Positions 37,924-47,100 of a stretch of DNA of 64,000 nucleotides are shown piece by piece (positions within the stretch are counted from its first letter, which is position 1; every line of letters starts with the position of its first letter). Position numbers and translations under genes: made by a program. This DNA is from Algibacter sp. (GTDB lineage Bacteria; Bacteroidota; Bacteroidia; Flavobacteriales; Flavobacteriaceae): positions 1 to 64,000 of the forward strand of contig NZ_JAQWOO010000032.1 of assembly GCF_029245835.1 (NCBI RefSeq), written 5' to 3'. Under the pieces are notes generated by a model. That model was not told the origin of the DNA. It did no database searches and saw only the letters and a program-made list of their open reading frames with translations.

Positions 37924-37980
37924 ATACTTTTACTTCACCCGAGTAAGAGTTCCTCCCTCTTGGGGAGGTTAGGAGGGGCC
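37924..37980 (+). repeat. extended family B module
   Basis: ACTTTTACTtcacccgAGTAAGAGT + CCTCCCtcttGGGGAGG + TTAGGAGGGGCC, ending about 4 nt before ATG 37985. Confidence 0.8.
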
Positions 37981-37984
37981 GCTT

Positions 37985-39232
37985 ATGGAAGTATTAAAAA
38001 TAGCAACAGCAGGAAGTGTAGATGACGGAAAAAGTACGCTAATAGGACGTATTCTTTACGATACAAAATCGTTAACTACAGATAAGTTAGAAGCCATTGA
38101 AAAAACGAGTAAACAACGTGGTTATGATTACTTAGATTTTTCATTAGCTACGGATGGTTTAGTTGCCGAAAGAGAACAAGGTATTACTATTGATGTAGCA
38201 CATATTTATTTTTCAACTAAAAAGAAAAGTTACATTATTGCAGATACTCCTGGTCATGTTGAGTATACAAGAAACATGGTAACCGGAGCTTCAACATCAC
38301 AAGCATCTATCATCTTAATTGATGCTAGAAAAGGGGTGATTGAGCAAACTAATCGTCACTTCTTCATCAATAATTTATTAAGAATTAAGGATGTGGTTGT
38401 TGCCATCAATAAAATGGACTTGGTTGATTATTCTGAAGCCACTTACAATAAAATTAAAGCTGATTTTTCTGAATTGATGAGCAAAAGAGACTATCAAGAT
38501 CAAAAAATAACATTCATCCCAGTGAGTGCTTTAAAAGGTGATAATGTTGTAAACAAATCCGATAAAATGCCATGGTATAAAGGTGAAGCTTTGTTGGAGC
38601 ATTTAGAACAATTAGATAAAGCTGATATTTTTAATGTGGGAACACCACGTTTTCCTGTGCAATATGTGGTTCGTCCAAAAACTGAAGAATTTCATGATTA
38701 TAGAGGTTATGCTGGAAAAGTTTATGGAGGCGATTTAAGTGTTGGTGATGACATTATTGTATTGCCCTCAAAAACACGTTCTAAAATAAAAGATATTTAT
38801 TTCTATGATGAAACTTATGAAACAGCTTCAAGACGCTCATCTGTAACCATTACTTTAGAAAACGATATTAATGTAAGTCGTGGAGACATGATTGTAAAAG
38901 AAAACGACTTACCAACAATTGATAAGCAATTTACTGCCAACATTTGTTGGATGGATTCAGAACAATTAACTCCTGGAGGAAAGTATATTGTTCAGCATGG
39001 TGTTAATAAAGTATTGGCTAAAGTGGATCGCATCAACCACAAAATAAACCCAGATTATTCAGGTTTTGAAAAGAACGTTACGGGTTTGTCAATTAATGAT
39101 ATTGCGTCAGTAAGTTTCAAATTAAACAAACCAATTTTTTATGATCAGTTTAAAAATCATAGAACAAACGGGTCTTTTATTTTAATCGATCCACAGTCAA
39201 ATCATACGGTTGGTGCTGGTTTTATCCAGTAA
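37985..39232 (+). CDS. cysN: sulfate adenylyltransferase subunit 1 (GTPase)
   Basis: GSVDDGKSTLIGRILYDTKS, DTPGHVEYTRNM, INKMDLV. Confidence 0.93.
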   Translation: MEVLKIATAGSVDDGKSTLIGRILYDTKSLTTDKLEAIEKTSKQRGYDYLDFSLATDGLVAEREQGITIDVAHIYFSTKKKSYIIADTPGHVEYTRNMVTGASTSQASIILIDARKGVIEQTNRHFFINNLLRIKDVVVAINKMDLVDYSEATYNKIKADFSELMSKRDYQDQKITFIPVSALKGDNVVNKSDKMPWYKGEALLEHLEQLDKADIFNVGTPRFPVQYVVRPKTEEFHDYRGYAGKVYGGDLSVGDDIIVLPSKTRSKIKDIYFYDETYETASRRSSVTITLENDINVSRGDMIVKENDLPTIDKQFTANICWMDSEQLTPGGKYIVQHGVNKVLAKVDRINHKINPDYSGFEKNVTGLSINDIASVSFKLNKPIFYDQFKNHRTNGSFILIDPQSNHTVGAGFIQ

Positions 39233-39262
39233 AAAGCCCCTAGCTCCCGAAGGGCGAAATAG
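39233..39262 (-). repeat. family B inverted arm
   Basis: AAAAGCCCCTAGCTCCCGAAGGGCGAAA. Confidence 0.55.
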
Positions 39263-39357
39263 CTAGGTTTGATAAAAATAAGTTTTCTTATAAGGTTTAA
39301 AAACCAAATAAGTATTGAAAAAATAAATAAAAATAAGTTGCTTCTCATGAGTAATAT

Positions 39358-39390
39358 TTTCTCCCTTTTTGGGAGGTTAGGAGGGGCTTT
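39358..39390 (+). repeat. family B repeat
   Basis: TTTCTCCCTTTTTGGGAGGTTAGGAGGGGCTTTT. Confidence 0.78.
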
Positions 39391-39398
39391 TAATAACA

Positions 39399-39454
39399 AT
39401 ATTCTTGCTTTACCCGAGTAAGAATTCCTCCCCTTTTGGGAGGTTAGGAGGGCC
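39399..39454 (+). repeat. extended family B module
   Basis: ATTCTTGCTttacccgAGTAAGAAT + CCTCCCCttttGGGAGG + TTAGGAGGGCC; abuts start region of the sulfite reductase. Confidence 0.78.
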
Positions 39455-39460
39455 TTGTAT

Positions 39461-42334
39461 ATGCAAAGTTTTAGAACAGAGTTTGAAAATCCAATTGTAG
39501 AAAAGGATATTATAGAATTAGCCAATAAAATTGAGCTTTTTCATAACGGTAAAATAGACGAAGAAAAATTTAGAAGTCTGCGTTTAGCACGTGGAGTTTA
39601 CGGTCAGCGTCAAGAAGGCGTTCAAATGATTCGTATTAAACTGCCTTACGGAAAAGTAAAAAGTAATCAATTACACAGAATTTCTGATGTTTCAGATGAA
39701 TATTCAAGAGGAAGATTACATATTACAACTCGTCAAGATATTCAAATTCACTATGTGGATTTGAATAGAACTCCAGAATTGTGGGCAGAATTAGAAAAAG
39801 ATGATGTTACGCTTAGAGAAGCTTGTGGTAACACCGTAAGAAACGTAACAGCAAGTGAGACTGCGGGTATCGATATTGATGAACCATTTGATGTGTCTCC
39901 TTATGCAGATGCGTTATATAAATTTTTCTTAAGAAACCCTATTTGTCAAGAAATGGGACGTAAGTTCAAGGTTTCTTTTTCATCATCTGATGAAGATACA
40001 GGATTGTCATACATGCACGATTTAGGATTTATAGCTAAGATTAAAAATGGAGAACGTGGTTTTAAAGTGATGATTGGTGGAGGATTAGGTTCTCAGCCTC
40101 GTATTGCAGATGTGTTATACGATTTCTTGCCTACGGATAAAATTATTCCAGTGATGGAAGGGGCTTTAAGAATTTTTGACCGTCATGGTGAACGTAAAAG
40201 TCGTGCTAAAGCGCGAATGAAATTCTTAATAAAAGATATAGGGCTAGATGCTTTTAAAGCTTTGGTTGAAGCAGAACAAAATGCGATTGAATTCAAATCA
40301 GTTGCCATTGATGTAGATGCTTATGAAGCTTCAGTGCCAGTTACTGTTACTGAAATTCCTGAAGTAAGTATTAAAGACCAACAAGCATTTGAAACTTGGA
40401 AGTCAACAAACTTAATGCCTCAAAAACAGGAAGGTTATGTGGCTATAGGTATTAAAGTACTGCTCGGAGATTTTTATACAGACAAAGCTAGGTTGTTAGC
40501 AGATTTAGTTGAAAACTATGCGGCTGGCGAGATTCGTTTATCACTTCGTCAAAATATAGTAATTCCTTTTGTGAAAAGAGAATTAATTCCGTTTTTCTAC
40601 ACAGAATTAGAGAAACTTGGTTTTGTTGAAGCAGGGTATAATAAAGCCATTGATATTACAGCTTGTCCCGGAACAGATACATGTAACCTTGGTATTGCAA
40701 GTAGTACAGGGATTTCTGTGGAATTGGAACGTATGCTTAAAGAGGAATATCCACAGTATTTGAAGAACGAAGATTTAGTGATTAAAATTAGTGGATGTAT
40801 GAATGCTTGTGGACAACATAATATGGCAAATATTGGTTTCCAGGGGATGACGGTAAGAACGCCAGATAAATTAGTTGCTCCAGCATTACAAGTATTGTTG
40901 GGAGGTGGTAATTTAGGAGACGGAAATGCAGCATTTGCAGATAAAGTAGTAAAAGTACCAAGTAAAAGAGGACCAGAAGCTTTAAGACTTATTCTGAATG
41001 ATTTTGAGGCTAATGCTAACGGAAAACCATTTGTTGAATATTACAAAGAAAAAGGTGAAAAGTATTTTTACGATTTCTTAAGTGATTTACAAGATGTTAC
41101 TAATTTAACTCAAGAAGATTTTATTGATTGGGGTGAAGAAGAGAAATATGTTAAAGAGATTGGGATTGGTGAATGTGCTGGTGTCGTTATCGATTTAATT
41201 GCTACTTTATTTTTAGAAAGCGAAGAGAAAATTGGAAATGCAAAAGAATCTTTTGATAATAAAGTGTATTCAAGTGCTATTTATCATGCTTATAGTTCTT
41301 TAGTTAATTCTGCGAAGGCGTTATTATTAGCTGAAAATAAGAAAACAAATACGCATGCCGGAATTATAAGTCAATTTGATGAGTTGTTTATTGAAAGCGG
41401 AAGTATAGATTTAGGTGCTTCTTTTTCCGAATTGATATATCAAATTAATAAATTTGCACCAACTAAAGATTTTGCTACAAAGTATATTGAGAATGCAAAT
41501 CAGTTTTTAGAAAAAGTAAGAGCTTACAGAGAAACTCAAACTAAACTAGAAAAAAAGCTGTTTAATAAAATAATGAGTATTAACAATCCAAAATTAACTG
41601 TTGTAGGTGCTGGACCTGGCGATGAAGATTTAATTACGCTTAAAGCAATTAAGGCGATTGAATCTGCAAACGTTATTTTATATGATGCGCTTATTAACGA
41701 ATCGTTACTTAAATATGCTTCAGAAGACACCGAGCTTATTTTTGTAGGGAAACGTAGAGGGTGTTATGCTTTTCAGCAGGAGCAAATTAATGAGCTAATT
41801 GTTACTAAAGCCAAAGCGAAAGGTCATGTAGTAAGATTGAAAGGTGGCGACCCATTTATTTTTGGTCGTGGTGCAGAGGAGATTGATTATGCAAGAGAAT
41901 TTGGTATAGAAACCTATGTAGTTCCTGGTATTTCATCGGCATTAGCGGTTCCGGCTTATCAAGGCATTCCGTTAACAAAACGAGGGGCTTCAGAAAGTTT
42001 TTGGGTAGTTACTGCAACTACAAAAGACCATGCTTTATCAAGTGATGTGGAGTTAGCAGCAAAATCAACTGCAACTATCGTTATTTTAATGGGTATGCAT
42101 AAGTTGAGTGAAATAGTTAAAGTGTTTTATGCTGAAAATAAAAGAAATACGCCTGTAGCTATTATTCAAAATGGAACCCGAGATAATGAAAATGTAGGTG
42201 TTGGAACGATACGTAACATTCAACAGGTTGTGAAAGAAAAGCAACTTGCAGCTCCAGCCATTATAGTGATTGGAGATGTTGTGAAAGAAAGAGCAACATT
42301 AGATTCGATATCAAAAGAAGTGGTTGAACAATAA
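39461..42334 (+). CDS. sulfite reductase - HEPN-like - uroporphyrinogen-III C-methyltransferase fusion
   Basis: ferredoxin-type sulfite/nitrite reductase motifs (TTRQDIQIHYV, CPGTDTCNLGIASSTG, SGCMNACGQHNMANIGF); HEPN-like SAIYHAYSSLVNSAKALLLAE; SUMT LTVVGAGPGDEDLITLKAIKAI, RLKGGDPFIFGRGAEE; Met at 39461 or 39455. Confidence 0.88.
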   Translation: MQSFRTEFENPIVEKDIIELANKIELFHNGKIDEEKFRSLRLARGVYGQRQEGVQMIRIKLPYGKVKSNQLHRISDVSDEYSRGRLHITTRQDIQIHYVDLNRTPELWAELEKDDVTLREACGNTVRNVTASETAGIDIDEPFDVSPYADALYKFFLRNPICQEMGRKFKVSFSSSDEDTGLSYMHDLGFIAKIKNGERGFKVMIGGGLGSQPRIADVLYDFLPTDKIIPVMEGALRIFDRHGERKSRAKARMKFLIKDIGLDAFKALVEAEQNAIEFKSVAIDVDAYEASVPVTVTEIPEVSIKDQQAFETWKSTNLMPQKQEGYVAIGIKVLLGDFYTDKARLLADLVENYAAGEIRLSLRQNIVIPFVKRELIPFFYTELEKLGFVEAGYNKAIDITACPGTDTCNLGIASSTGISVELERMLKEEYPQYLKNEDLVIKISGCMNACGQHNMANIGFQGMTVRTPDKLVAPALQVLLGGGNLGDGNAAFADKVVKVPSKRGPEALRLILNDFEANANGKPFVEYYKEKGEKYFYDFLSDLQDVTNLTQEDFIDWGEEEKYVKEIGIGECAGVVIDLIATLFLESEEKIGNAKESFDNKVYSSAIYHAYSSLVNSAKALLLAENKKTNTHAGIISQFDELFIESGSIDLGASFSELIYQINKFAPTKDFATKYIENANQFLEKVRAYRETQTKLEKKLFNKIMSINNPKLTVVGAGPGDEDLITLKAIKAIESANVILYDALINESLLKYASEDTELIFVGKRRGCYAFQQEQINELIVTKAKAKGHVVRLKGGDPFIFGRGAEEIDYAREFGIETYVVPGISSALAVPAYQGIPLTKRGASESFWVVTATTKDHALSSDVELAAKSTATIVILMGMHKLSEIVKVFYAENKRNTPVAIIQNGTRDNENVGVGTIRNIQQVVKEKQLAAPAIIVIGDVVKERATLDSISKEVVEQ

Positions 42335-42337
42335 ATT

Positions 42338-42943
42338 ATGGAAAGAAATAATTTATATCCTATTTTTTTGAAAGCTAAAAGCTTAAATGTGCTTATTGTT
42401 GGAGGTGGGAATGTCGCTGAAGAAAAATTAACGTTCTTATTAAAATCGAGTCCTGATGCACATGTAACTATGGTGTCGCCGATGTTTCTGGAGGGCACTA
42501 TAGCCCTTGCAAAAAAAGGATGTGTTACATTGGTTGAAGATGTTTATAAAAAAAAGTATATAATTGGCAAGCATATGGTTGTTGCAACGACAGATATACC
42601 TGATGTTAATGTTCAGGTTTGGAAAGATTGCAGAGCAGAATCCAAATTAGTAAATGTTGCCGATAATCCACCATATTGCGATTTTTATATGGGAGGTATT
42701 GTAACAAAAGGCAATGTAAAAGTGGCTATTAGTACTAATGGAAAGTCGCCAACCACCGCAAAACGTTTGCGTCAGTTTTTTGAGGATGTGATCCCTGAAA
42801 ATGTAGACGATTTGGTAAAGAATTTAAACGAGTATAGAAAAACAATAAAAGGGGATTTCGAAGAAAAAGTGGAAACTTTAAACGAATTCACAAAAGGATT
42901 AATTGAAACATCAGATAGAAAGATTAATCAAAAAGAAAAATAA
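42338..42943 (+). CDS. precorrin-2 dehydrogenase/sirohydrochlorin ferrochelatase (siroheme synthase N-terminal type)
   Basis: YPIFLKAKSLNVLIVGGGNVAEEKL, STNGKSPTTAKRLR. Confidence 0.9.
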   Translation: MERNNLYPIFLKAKSLNVLIVGGGNVAEEKLTFLLKSSPDAHVTMVSPMFLEGTIALAKKGCVTLVEDVYKKKYIIGKHMVVATTDIPDVNVQVWKDCRAESKLVNVADNPPYCDFYMGGIVTKGNVKVAISTNGKSPTTAKRLRQFFEDVIPENVDDLVKNLNEYRKTIKGDFEEKVETLNEFTKGLIETSDRKINQKEK

Positions 42944-43012
42944 TTACAATAATGTTACATGTGACCATTTAAAAGCAATAAGAATGAGCACATTAAAAAA
43001 AAGAATCATAGA

Positions 43013-44065
43013 ATGATTAAGACTGATATACTTATCATAGGTGCAGGACCAACAGGTTTATTTACTGTATTTGAAGCAGGATTATTAAAATTGAAATGTC
43101 ATTTAATTGACGCATTGCCGCAACCAGGAGGACAATGTTCTGAGATTTATCCTAAGAAGCCTATATATGATATTCCTGGATTTCCAGAAATTTTAGCTGG
43201 AGATTTAACTAGAAATTTATTGGAACAAGGCAAACAATTCGAGCCTGGATTTACGTTAGGTGAGCGTGCTGAAACTATCGAAAAACAAGACGATGGCTCT
43301 TTTATTGTTACTACAAATAAAGGGACACAACATCATGCGCCTATAGTTGCTATTGCAGGTGGTTTAGGGTCTTTTGAACCTAGAAAACCAGCTATTGAAG
43401 GTATTGCAGACTATGAAGATAAAGGTGTGGAATATATTATTAAAGACCCTGAGTTTTACAGAGATAAACGTGTTGTGATTTCTGGTGGTGGAGATTCTGC
43501 ATTGGATTGGAGTATTTTCTTGACAGATGTGGCTTCAGAAGTAACCTTAATTCATAGAAGAAACGAATTTAGAGGCGCTTTAGATTCTGTTGAAAAAGTA
43601 GGTGAGTTAACTAAAGCTGGTAAAATTAATTTAGTAACACCTGCCGAGGTAAAAGAATTACATGGTGATGGGAAAATTGAAGCGGTTAGTTATGTTAGAG
43701 ATGGCGAAACTATTAAAAAAGAAACAGACCATTTTATTCCATTATTCGGGTTGTCTCCAAAATTAGGACCCATAGGGAATTGGGGATTAGATATTGAAAA
43801 GAATGCGATTAAAGTTGATAATTCCCTAAATTACCAAACAAATATTCCTGGTATATTTGCTATTGGTGATGTAAACACTTATCCTGAGAAATTGAAATTG
43901 ATTTTATGTGGTTTCCATGAGGCTACTTTAATGTGCCAAGCGGCTTACAGAATTATTAATCCAGGAAAAAGATTAGTATTAAAATATACAACAGTTAGTG
44001 GTATTGATGGTTTTGATGGATCTCGTAAAGAAGCTCCAAAAGCAGTTGTTCAAGCCATTAATTAA
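43013..44065 (+). CDS. ferredoxin--NADP reductase-like FAD oxidoreductase (TrxR-like)
   Basis: DILIIGAGPTGLFTVFEAG, QPGGQCSEIYPKKPIYDIPG, SGGGDSALDW, FAIGDVNTYP. Confidence 0.88.
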   Translation: MIKTDILIIGAGPTGLFTVFEAGLLKLKCHLIDALPQPGGQCSEIYPKKPIYDIPGFPEILAGDLTRNLLEQGKQFEPGFTLGERAETIEKQDDGSFIVTTNKGTQHHAPIVAIAGGLGSFEPRKPAIEGIADYEDKGVEYIIKDPEFYRDKRVVISGGGDSALDWSIFLTDVASEVTLIHRRNEFRGALDSVEKVGELTKAGKINLVTPAEVKELHGDGKIEAVSYVRDGETIKKETDHFIPLFGLSPKLGPIGNWGLDIEKNAIKVDNSLNYQTNIPGIFAIGDVNTYPEKLKLILCGFHEATLMCQAAYRIINPGKRLVLKYTTVSGIDGFDGSRKEAPKAVVQAIN

Positions 44066-44100
44066 TGCAAATTATATAAAATTTAGTTTTGAAAATGACC

Positions 44101-44200
44101 TTGGCGGATAGCTGCATTAGGGATTGAAACGGCATCCTTTTTTGACATTAAAAGCAAAAAAGATATAGTGGAAAGCCCGACCCTTTAGGGGAATGCCAAA
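44101..44200 (+). repeat. family C structured element
   Basis: TTGGCGGATAGCTGCATTAGGGATTGAAACGG...GAAAGCCCGACCCTTTAGGGGAATGCCAAA with different internal hairpin (CTTTTTTG...CAAAAAAG). Confidence 0.75.
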
Positions 44201-44225
44201 ACATAAAAATGATTAATAAATATAA

Positions 44226-44255
44226 TCCTGCAAGGTTTTTAATACTTTGTAGGAT
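44226..44255. repeat. family A palindrome (degenerate)
   Basis: TCCTGCAAGGTTTTTAATACTTTGTAGGA. Confidence 0.6.
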
Positions 44256-44343
44256 TTAGTGTTTCATATAGGAGGGATTTAAAAGGATAAGTTTTACTTT
44301 TGTTTTCTGATATTTTAAGCACTAAATAATTCAAATCGCGCAA

Positions 44344-45087
44344 ATGAAAAGTTATAATGTTTGTTTGAAAGATACCGCAAAAACATTCACGAAAAGATTG
44401 TTTTATGCTTTATTTGATTGTGAGCAAGAGGAAGTTCATGAGCATTATTTAGAAGAAACATTTATTAAAATACTTACTAAGTTAGAGATAGAGAATGGCA
44501 AGGCAATTTGGGCGACATTTAAAACTGAACTTCCTGAAATAAGAAAGAAACTCGATTTAGATGCTATTGCTTTTGAAAATAATGACCCAGCTTCACACTC
44601 TTTAGCTGAAATTTATATGGCTTATCCTGGTTTTTATGCCATTTCAATTTATAGATTAAGTCATGCGCTTTATAAATTGGGGGTTTATATTTTACCAAGA
44701 ATGATGAGTGAATATATTCATGGGATTACAGGTGTTGATATTCATCCGGGAGCAACTATTGGTGAGTCTTTTTATATAGACCACGGAACTGGAATTGTAA
44801 TTGGGGAAACATCTATTATTGGTAACAATGTTAAGATTTATCAGGGTGTTACTTTAGGTGGTATTTCGGTATCAAAAAGTATGGCTTCCACAAAACGACA
44901 TCCAACTATTGAAGACAATGTGTGCATTTATGCTAATGCCACTGTTTTAGGAGGCGATATTGTGATAGGCGCAAATAGTATAATAGGCGCTAACGTTTGG
45001 ATTACCGAATCTGTGCCTGAAAATTCATTAGTAACGTATCAAACTGAAATTAAAATAAGACCAAGAAAAAATGGAATTCGAAAATAG
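44344..45087 (+). CDS. cysE: serine O-acetyltransferase
   Basis: hexapeptide repeats; GVDIHPGATIGESFYIDHGTGIVIGETSIIGNNVKIYQGVTLGG. Confidence 0.92.
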   Translation: MKSYNVCLKDTAKTFTKRLFYALFDCEQEEVHEHYLEETFIKILTKLEIENGKAIWATFKTELPEIRKKLDLDAIAFENNDPASHSLAEIYMAYPGFYAISIYRLSHALYKLGVYILPRMMSEYIHGITGVDIHPGATIGESFYIDHGTGIVIGETSIIGNNVKIYQGVTLGGISVSKSMASTKRHPTIEDNVCIYANATVLGGDIVIGANSIIGANVWITESVPENSLVTYQTEIKIRPRKNGIRK

Positions 45088-45961
45088 TATTATTGGTCAA
45101 ATAGGCAATACACCATTGGTTGAAGCTACACATTTGATATCAAAAAAAGGGGTTAGGCTATTTCTAAAATTAGAAGGGAATAATCCTGGTGGAAGTGTAA
45201 AAGATAGACCAGCTTTTAATATGATTAATGAGGCCTTAAAACGAGGTGACATTAAAAAAGGAGGCACTTTAGTTGAGGCTACCAGCGGAAATACTGGTAT
45301 TGCATTAGCTTTTATTTCCAAGCTTTTAGGATTGAATATGGTATTAATTATGCCTGAGAACTCAACTGAAGAGCGTGTTAAAACGATGCGTGCTTATGGA
45401 GCTGAGGTTATTTTAACACCTGCTGATGTTGGTATTGAAGGGTCTAGAGATTTAGCTTTTAAGCTTCGTGATGAAAAAGGCTATACGCTTTTAAATCAGT
45501 TTGAAAATGATGATAACTGGAAAGCGCATTATAAAACTACGGGTCCTGAAATTTGGGAAGCAACAAAAGGGAAAATTACACATTTTGTAGCCACCATGGG
45601 GACTACAGGAACAATAATGGGGACTTCTAGCTTCTTGAAAGAGAAAAATAAGGCTATTACAATTGTTGGCGCTCAACCTGCTGATGGAGCTAGAATACCT
45701 GGAATTCGTAAATGGTCTCCAGATTATGTGCCAAAGTTTTTTGATCGTTCTAAAGTAGATGTTGTTATTGATGTTACAGAAGAAGATGCTAAAACAACAA
45801 CCATAAATTTAGCCAAAGAAGAAGGTGTTTTTGCAGGTATGAGTAGTGGTGGTTCTGTGTATTGTGCTTTAAAAACAGCTGAATCTATTGATGAGGGCGT
45901 AATTGTGGCTATTATTTGCGACAGAGGCGATAGGTATTTGTCATCAACATTGTTTGAGTAA
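45071..45961 (+). CDS. cysM: cysteine synthase (CysM-like)
   Basis: IGNTPLVEATHL, NPGGSVKDRPAFNMI, EATSGNTGIALA; overlaps cysE by 17 nt. Confidence 0.9.
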   Translation: MEFENSIIGQIGNTPLVEATHLISKKGVRLFLKLEGNNPGGSVKDRPAFNMINEALKRGDIKKGGTLVEATSGNTGIALAFISKLLGLNMVLIMPENSTEERVKTMRAYGAEVILTPADVGIEGSRDLAFKLRDEKGYTLLNQFENDDNWKAHYKTTGPEIWEATKGKITHFVATMGTTGTIMGTSSFLKEKNKAITIVGAQPADGARIPGIRKWSPDYVPKFFDRSKVDVVIDVTEEDAKTTTINLAKEEGVFAGMSSGGSVYCALKTAESIDEGVIVAIICDRGDRYLSSTLFE

Positions 45962-45976
45962 ATCATTATGTAATTA

Positions 45977-46006
45977 TGCTACGAGATTTTTAAAACCTTG
46001 AAGGTG
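45977..46006. repeat. family A palindrome (degenerate)
   Basis: TGCTACGAGATTTTTAAAACCTTGAAGGTG. Confidence 0.5.
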
Positions 46007-46032
46007 TAATAAAATTAAATATTAAAAAGAAA

Positions 46033-46066
46033 AGACCTATCATGTTCTAGAAATATAACTGGTCTG
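46033..46066. repeat. family A palindrome (degenerate)
   Basis: AGACCTATCATGTTCTAGAAATATAACTGGTCTG. Confidence 0.5.
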
Positions 46067-46078
46067 AAAAAGAATAAC

Positions 46079-47092
46079 ATGTCAAATATAAAACAAGCTT
46101 TAAAAGAACGAATTTTAGTTTTAGATGGCGCTATGGGCACCATGCTACAAGCTTATAAGTTCACGGAAGACGATTTTAGAGGCGAGCGCTTTAAAGATTA
46201 TCCAACGCCATTACAGGGCAATAACGACTTGTTGTCTATTACGCAACCAGAAGCCATAAAAACGATTCACGGAAAATATTTTGAAGCTGGAGCAGATATT
46301 GTTGAAACCAATACGTTTTCAGGAACAACTATTGCCATGGCAGATTACCAAATGGAGGATTTGGTTTATGAATTGAATTATGAGTCGGCTAAAATAGCAA
46401 AAGAAGTTGCTGACGAATTTACAGCTAAAGAACCGCATAAACCACGTTTTGTTGCTGGATCTATTGGACCTACAAACAGAACAGCTAGTATGTCGCCAGA
46501 TGTAAATGATCCTGGATATAGAGCAGTAACTTTTGATGAATTAAGAATAGCATATAAGCAACAAGTTGAAGCTTTGGTTGATGGTGGTGTCGATTTATTA
46601 TTAGTTGAAACTGTTTTTGATACACTTAACGCGAAAGCTGCATTATTTGCTATTGAAGAAGTGAAAGATGAAAGAGATATAGATATACCAACCATGTTAA
46701 GTGGAACCATTACGGATGCATCAGGAAGAACACTATCTGGACAAACCGCTGAAGCTTTTTTAATTTCAGTATCCCATATTCCATTGTTGTCCGTTGGGTT
46801 TAATTGTGCTTTAGGAGCTAATTTATTACAACCCCATTTAGAGGCAATTGCGTCTAAAACAGAATTTGCAGTTTCTGCACATCCAAACGCAGGTTTACCT
46901 AATGCTTTTGGTGAGTATGATGAAACTCCAGAAGAAATGGGAGAGCAAATCGAAGAATATCTAAAGAAAAATTTAATAAATATTATTGGGGGTTGTTGTG
47001 GGACAAGTCCAGAGCATATTAGGGTTATTGCAAATATAGCTTCCAAATACAAACCGCGTCGTCATGCTGAACTAGTTTCGGCATCGCATTAA
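46079..47092 (+). CDS. metH: homocysteine S-methyltransferase module of split methionine synthase
   Basis: [39 protein letters not shown]; ends [11 protein letters not shown] from a dispersed repeat. Confidence 0.9.
   Translation: MSNIKQALKERILVLDGAMGTMLQAYKFTEDDFRGERFKDYPTPLQGNNDLLSITQPEAIKTIHGKYFEAGADIVETNTFSGTTIAMADYQMEDLVYELNYESAKIAKEVADEFTAKEPHKPRFVAGSIGPTNRTASMSPDVNDPGYRAVTFDELRIAYKQQVEALVDGGVDLLLVETVFDTLNAKAALFAIEEVKDERDIDIPTMLSGTITDASGRTLSGQTAEAFLISVSHIPLLSVGFNCALGANLLQPHLEAIASKTEFAVSAHPNAGLPNAFGEYDETPEEMGEQIEEYLKKNLINIIGGCCGTSPEHIRVIANIASKYKPRRHAELVSASH
47053..47092 (+). repeat. partial Bacteroidetes 'CGTCATGCTGAAC...' repeat half-site inside the MetH N-module gene
   Basis: CGTCGTCATGCTGAACTAGTTTCGGCATCGCATTAA encodes [11 protein letters not shown]. 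Confidence 0.7.
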
Positions 47093-47100
47093 AAAGAGGA

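Noticed and set aside
37821-39460. Possible CRISPR array from recurrent short repeats around cysDN
   Set aside because: Repeat copies are irregularly spaced, in both orientations, separated by whole genes, with no cas genes
46378-47052. 224-aa antisense ORF over metH
   Set aside because: Shadow ORF; the + strand clearly encodes the MetH N-module
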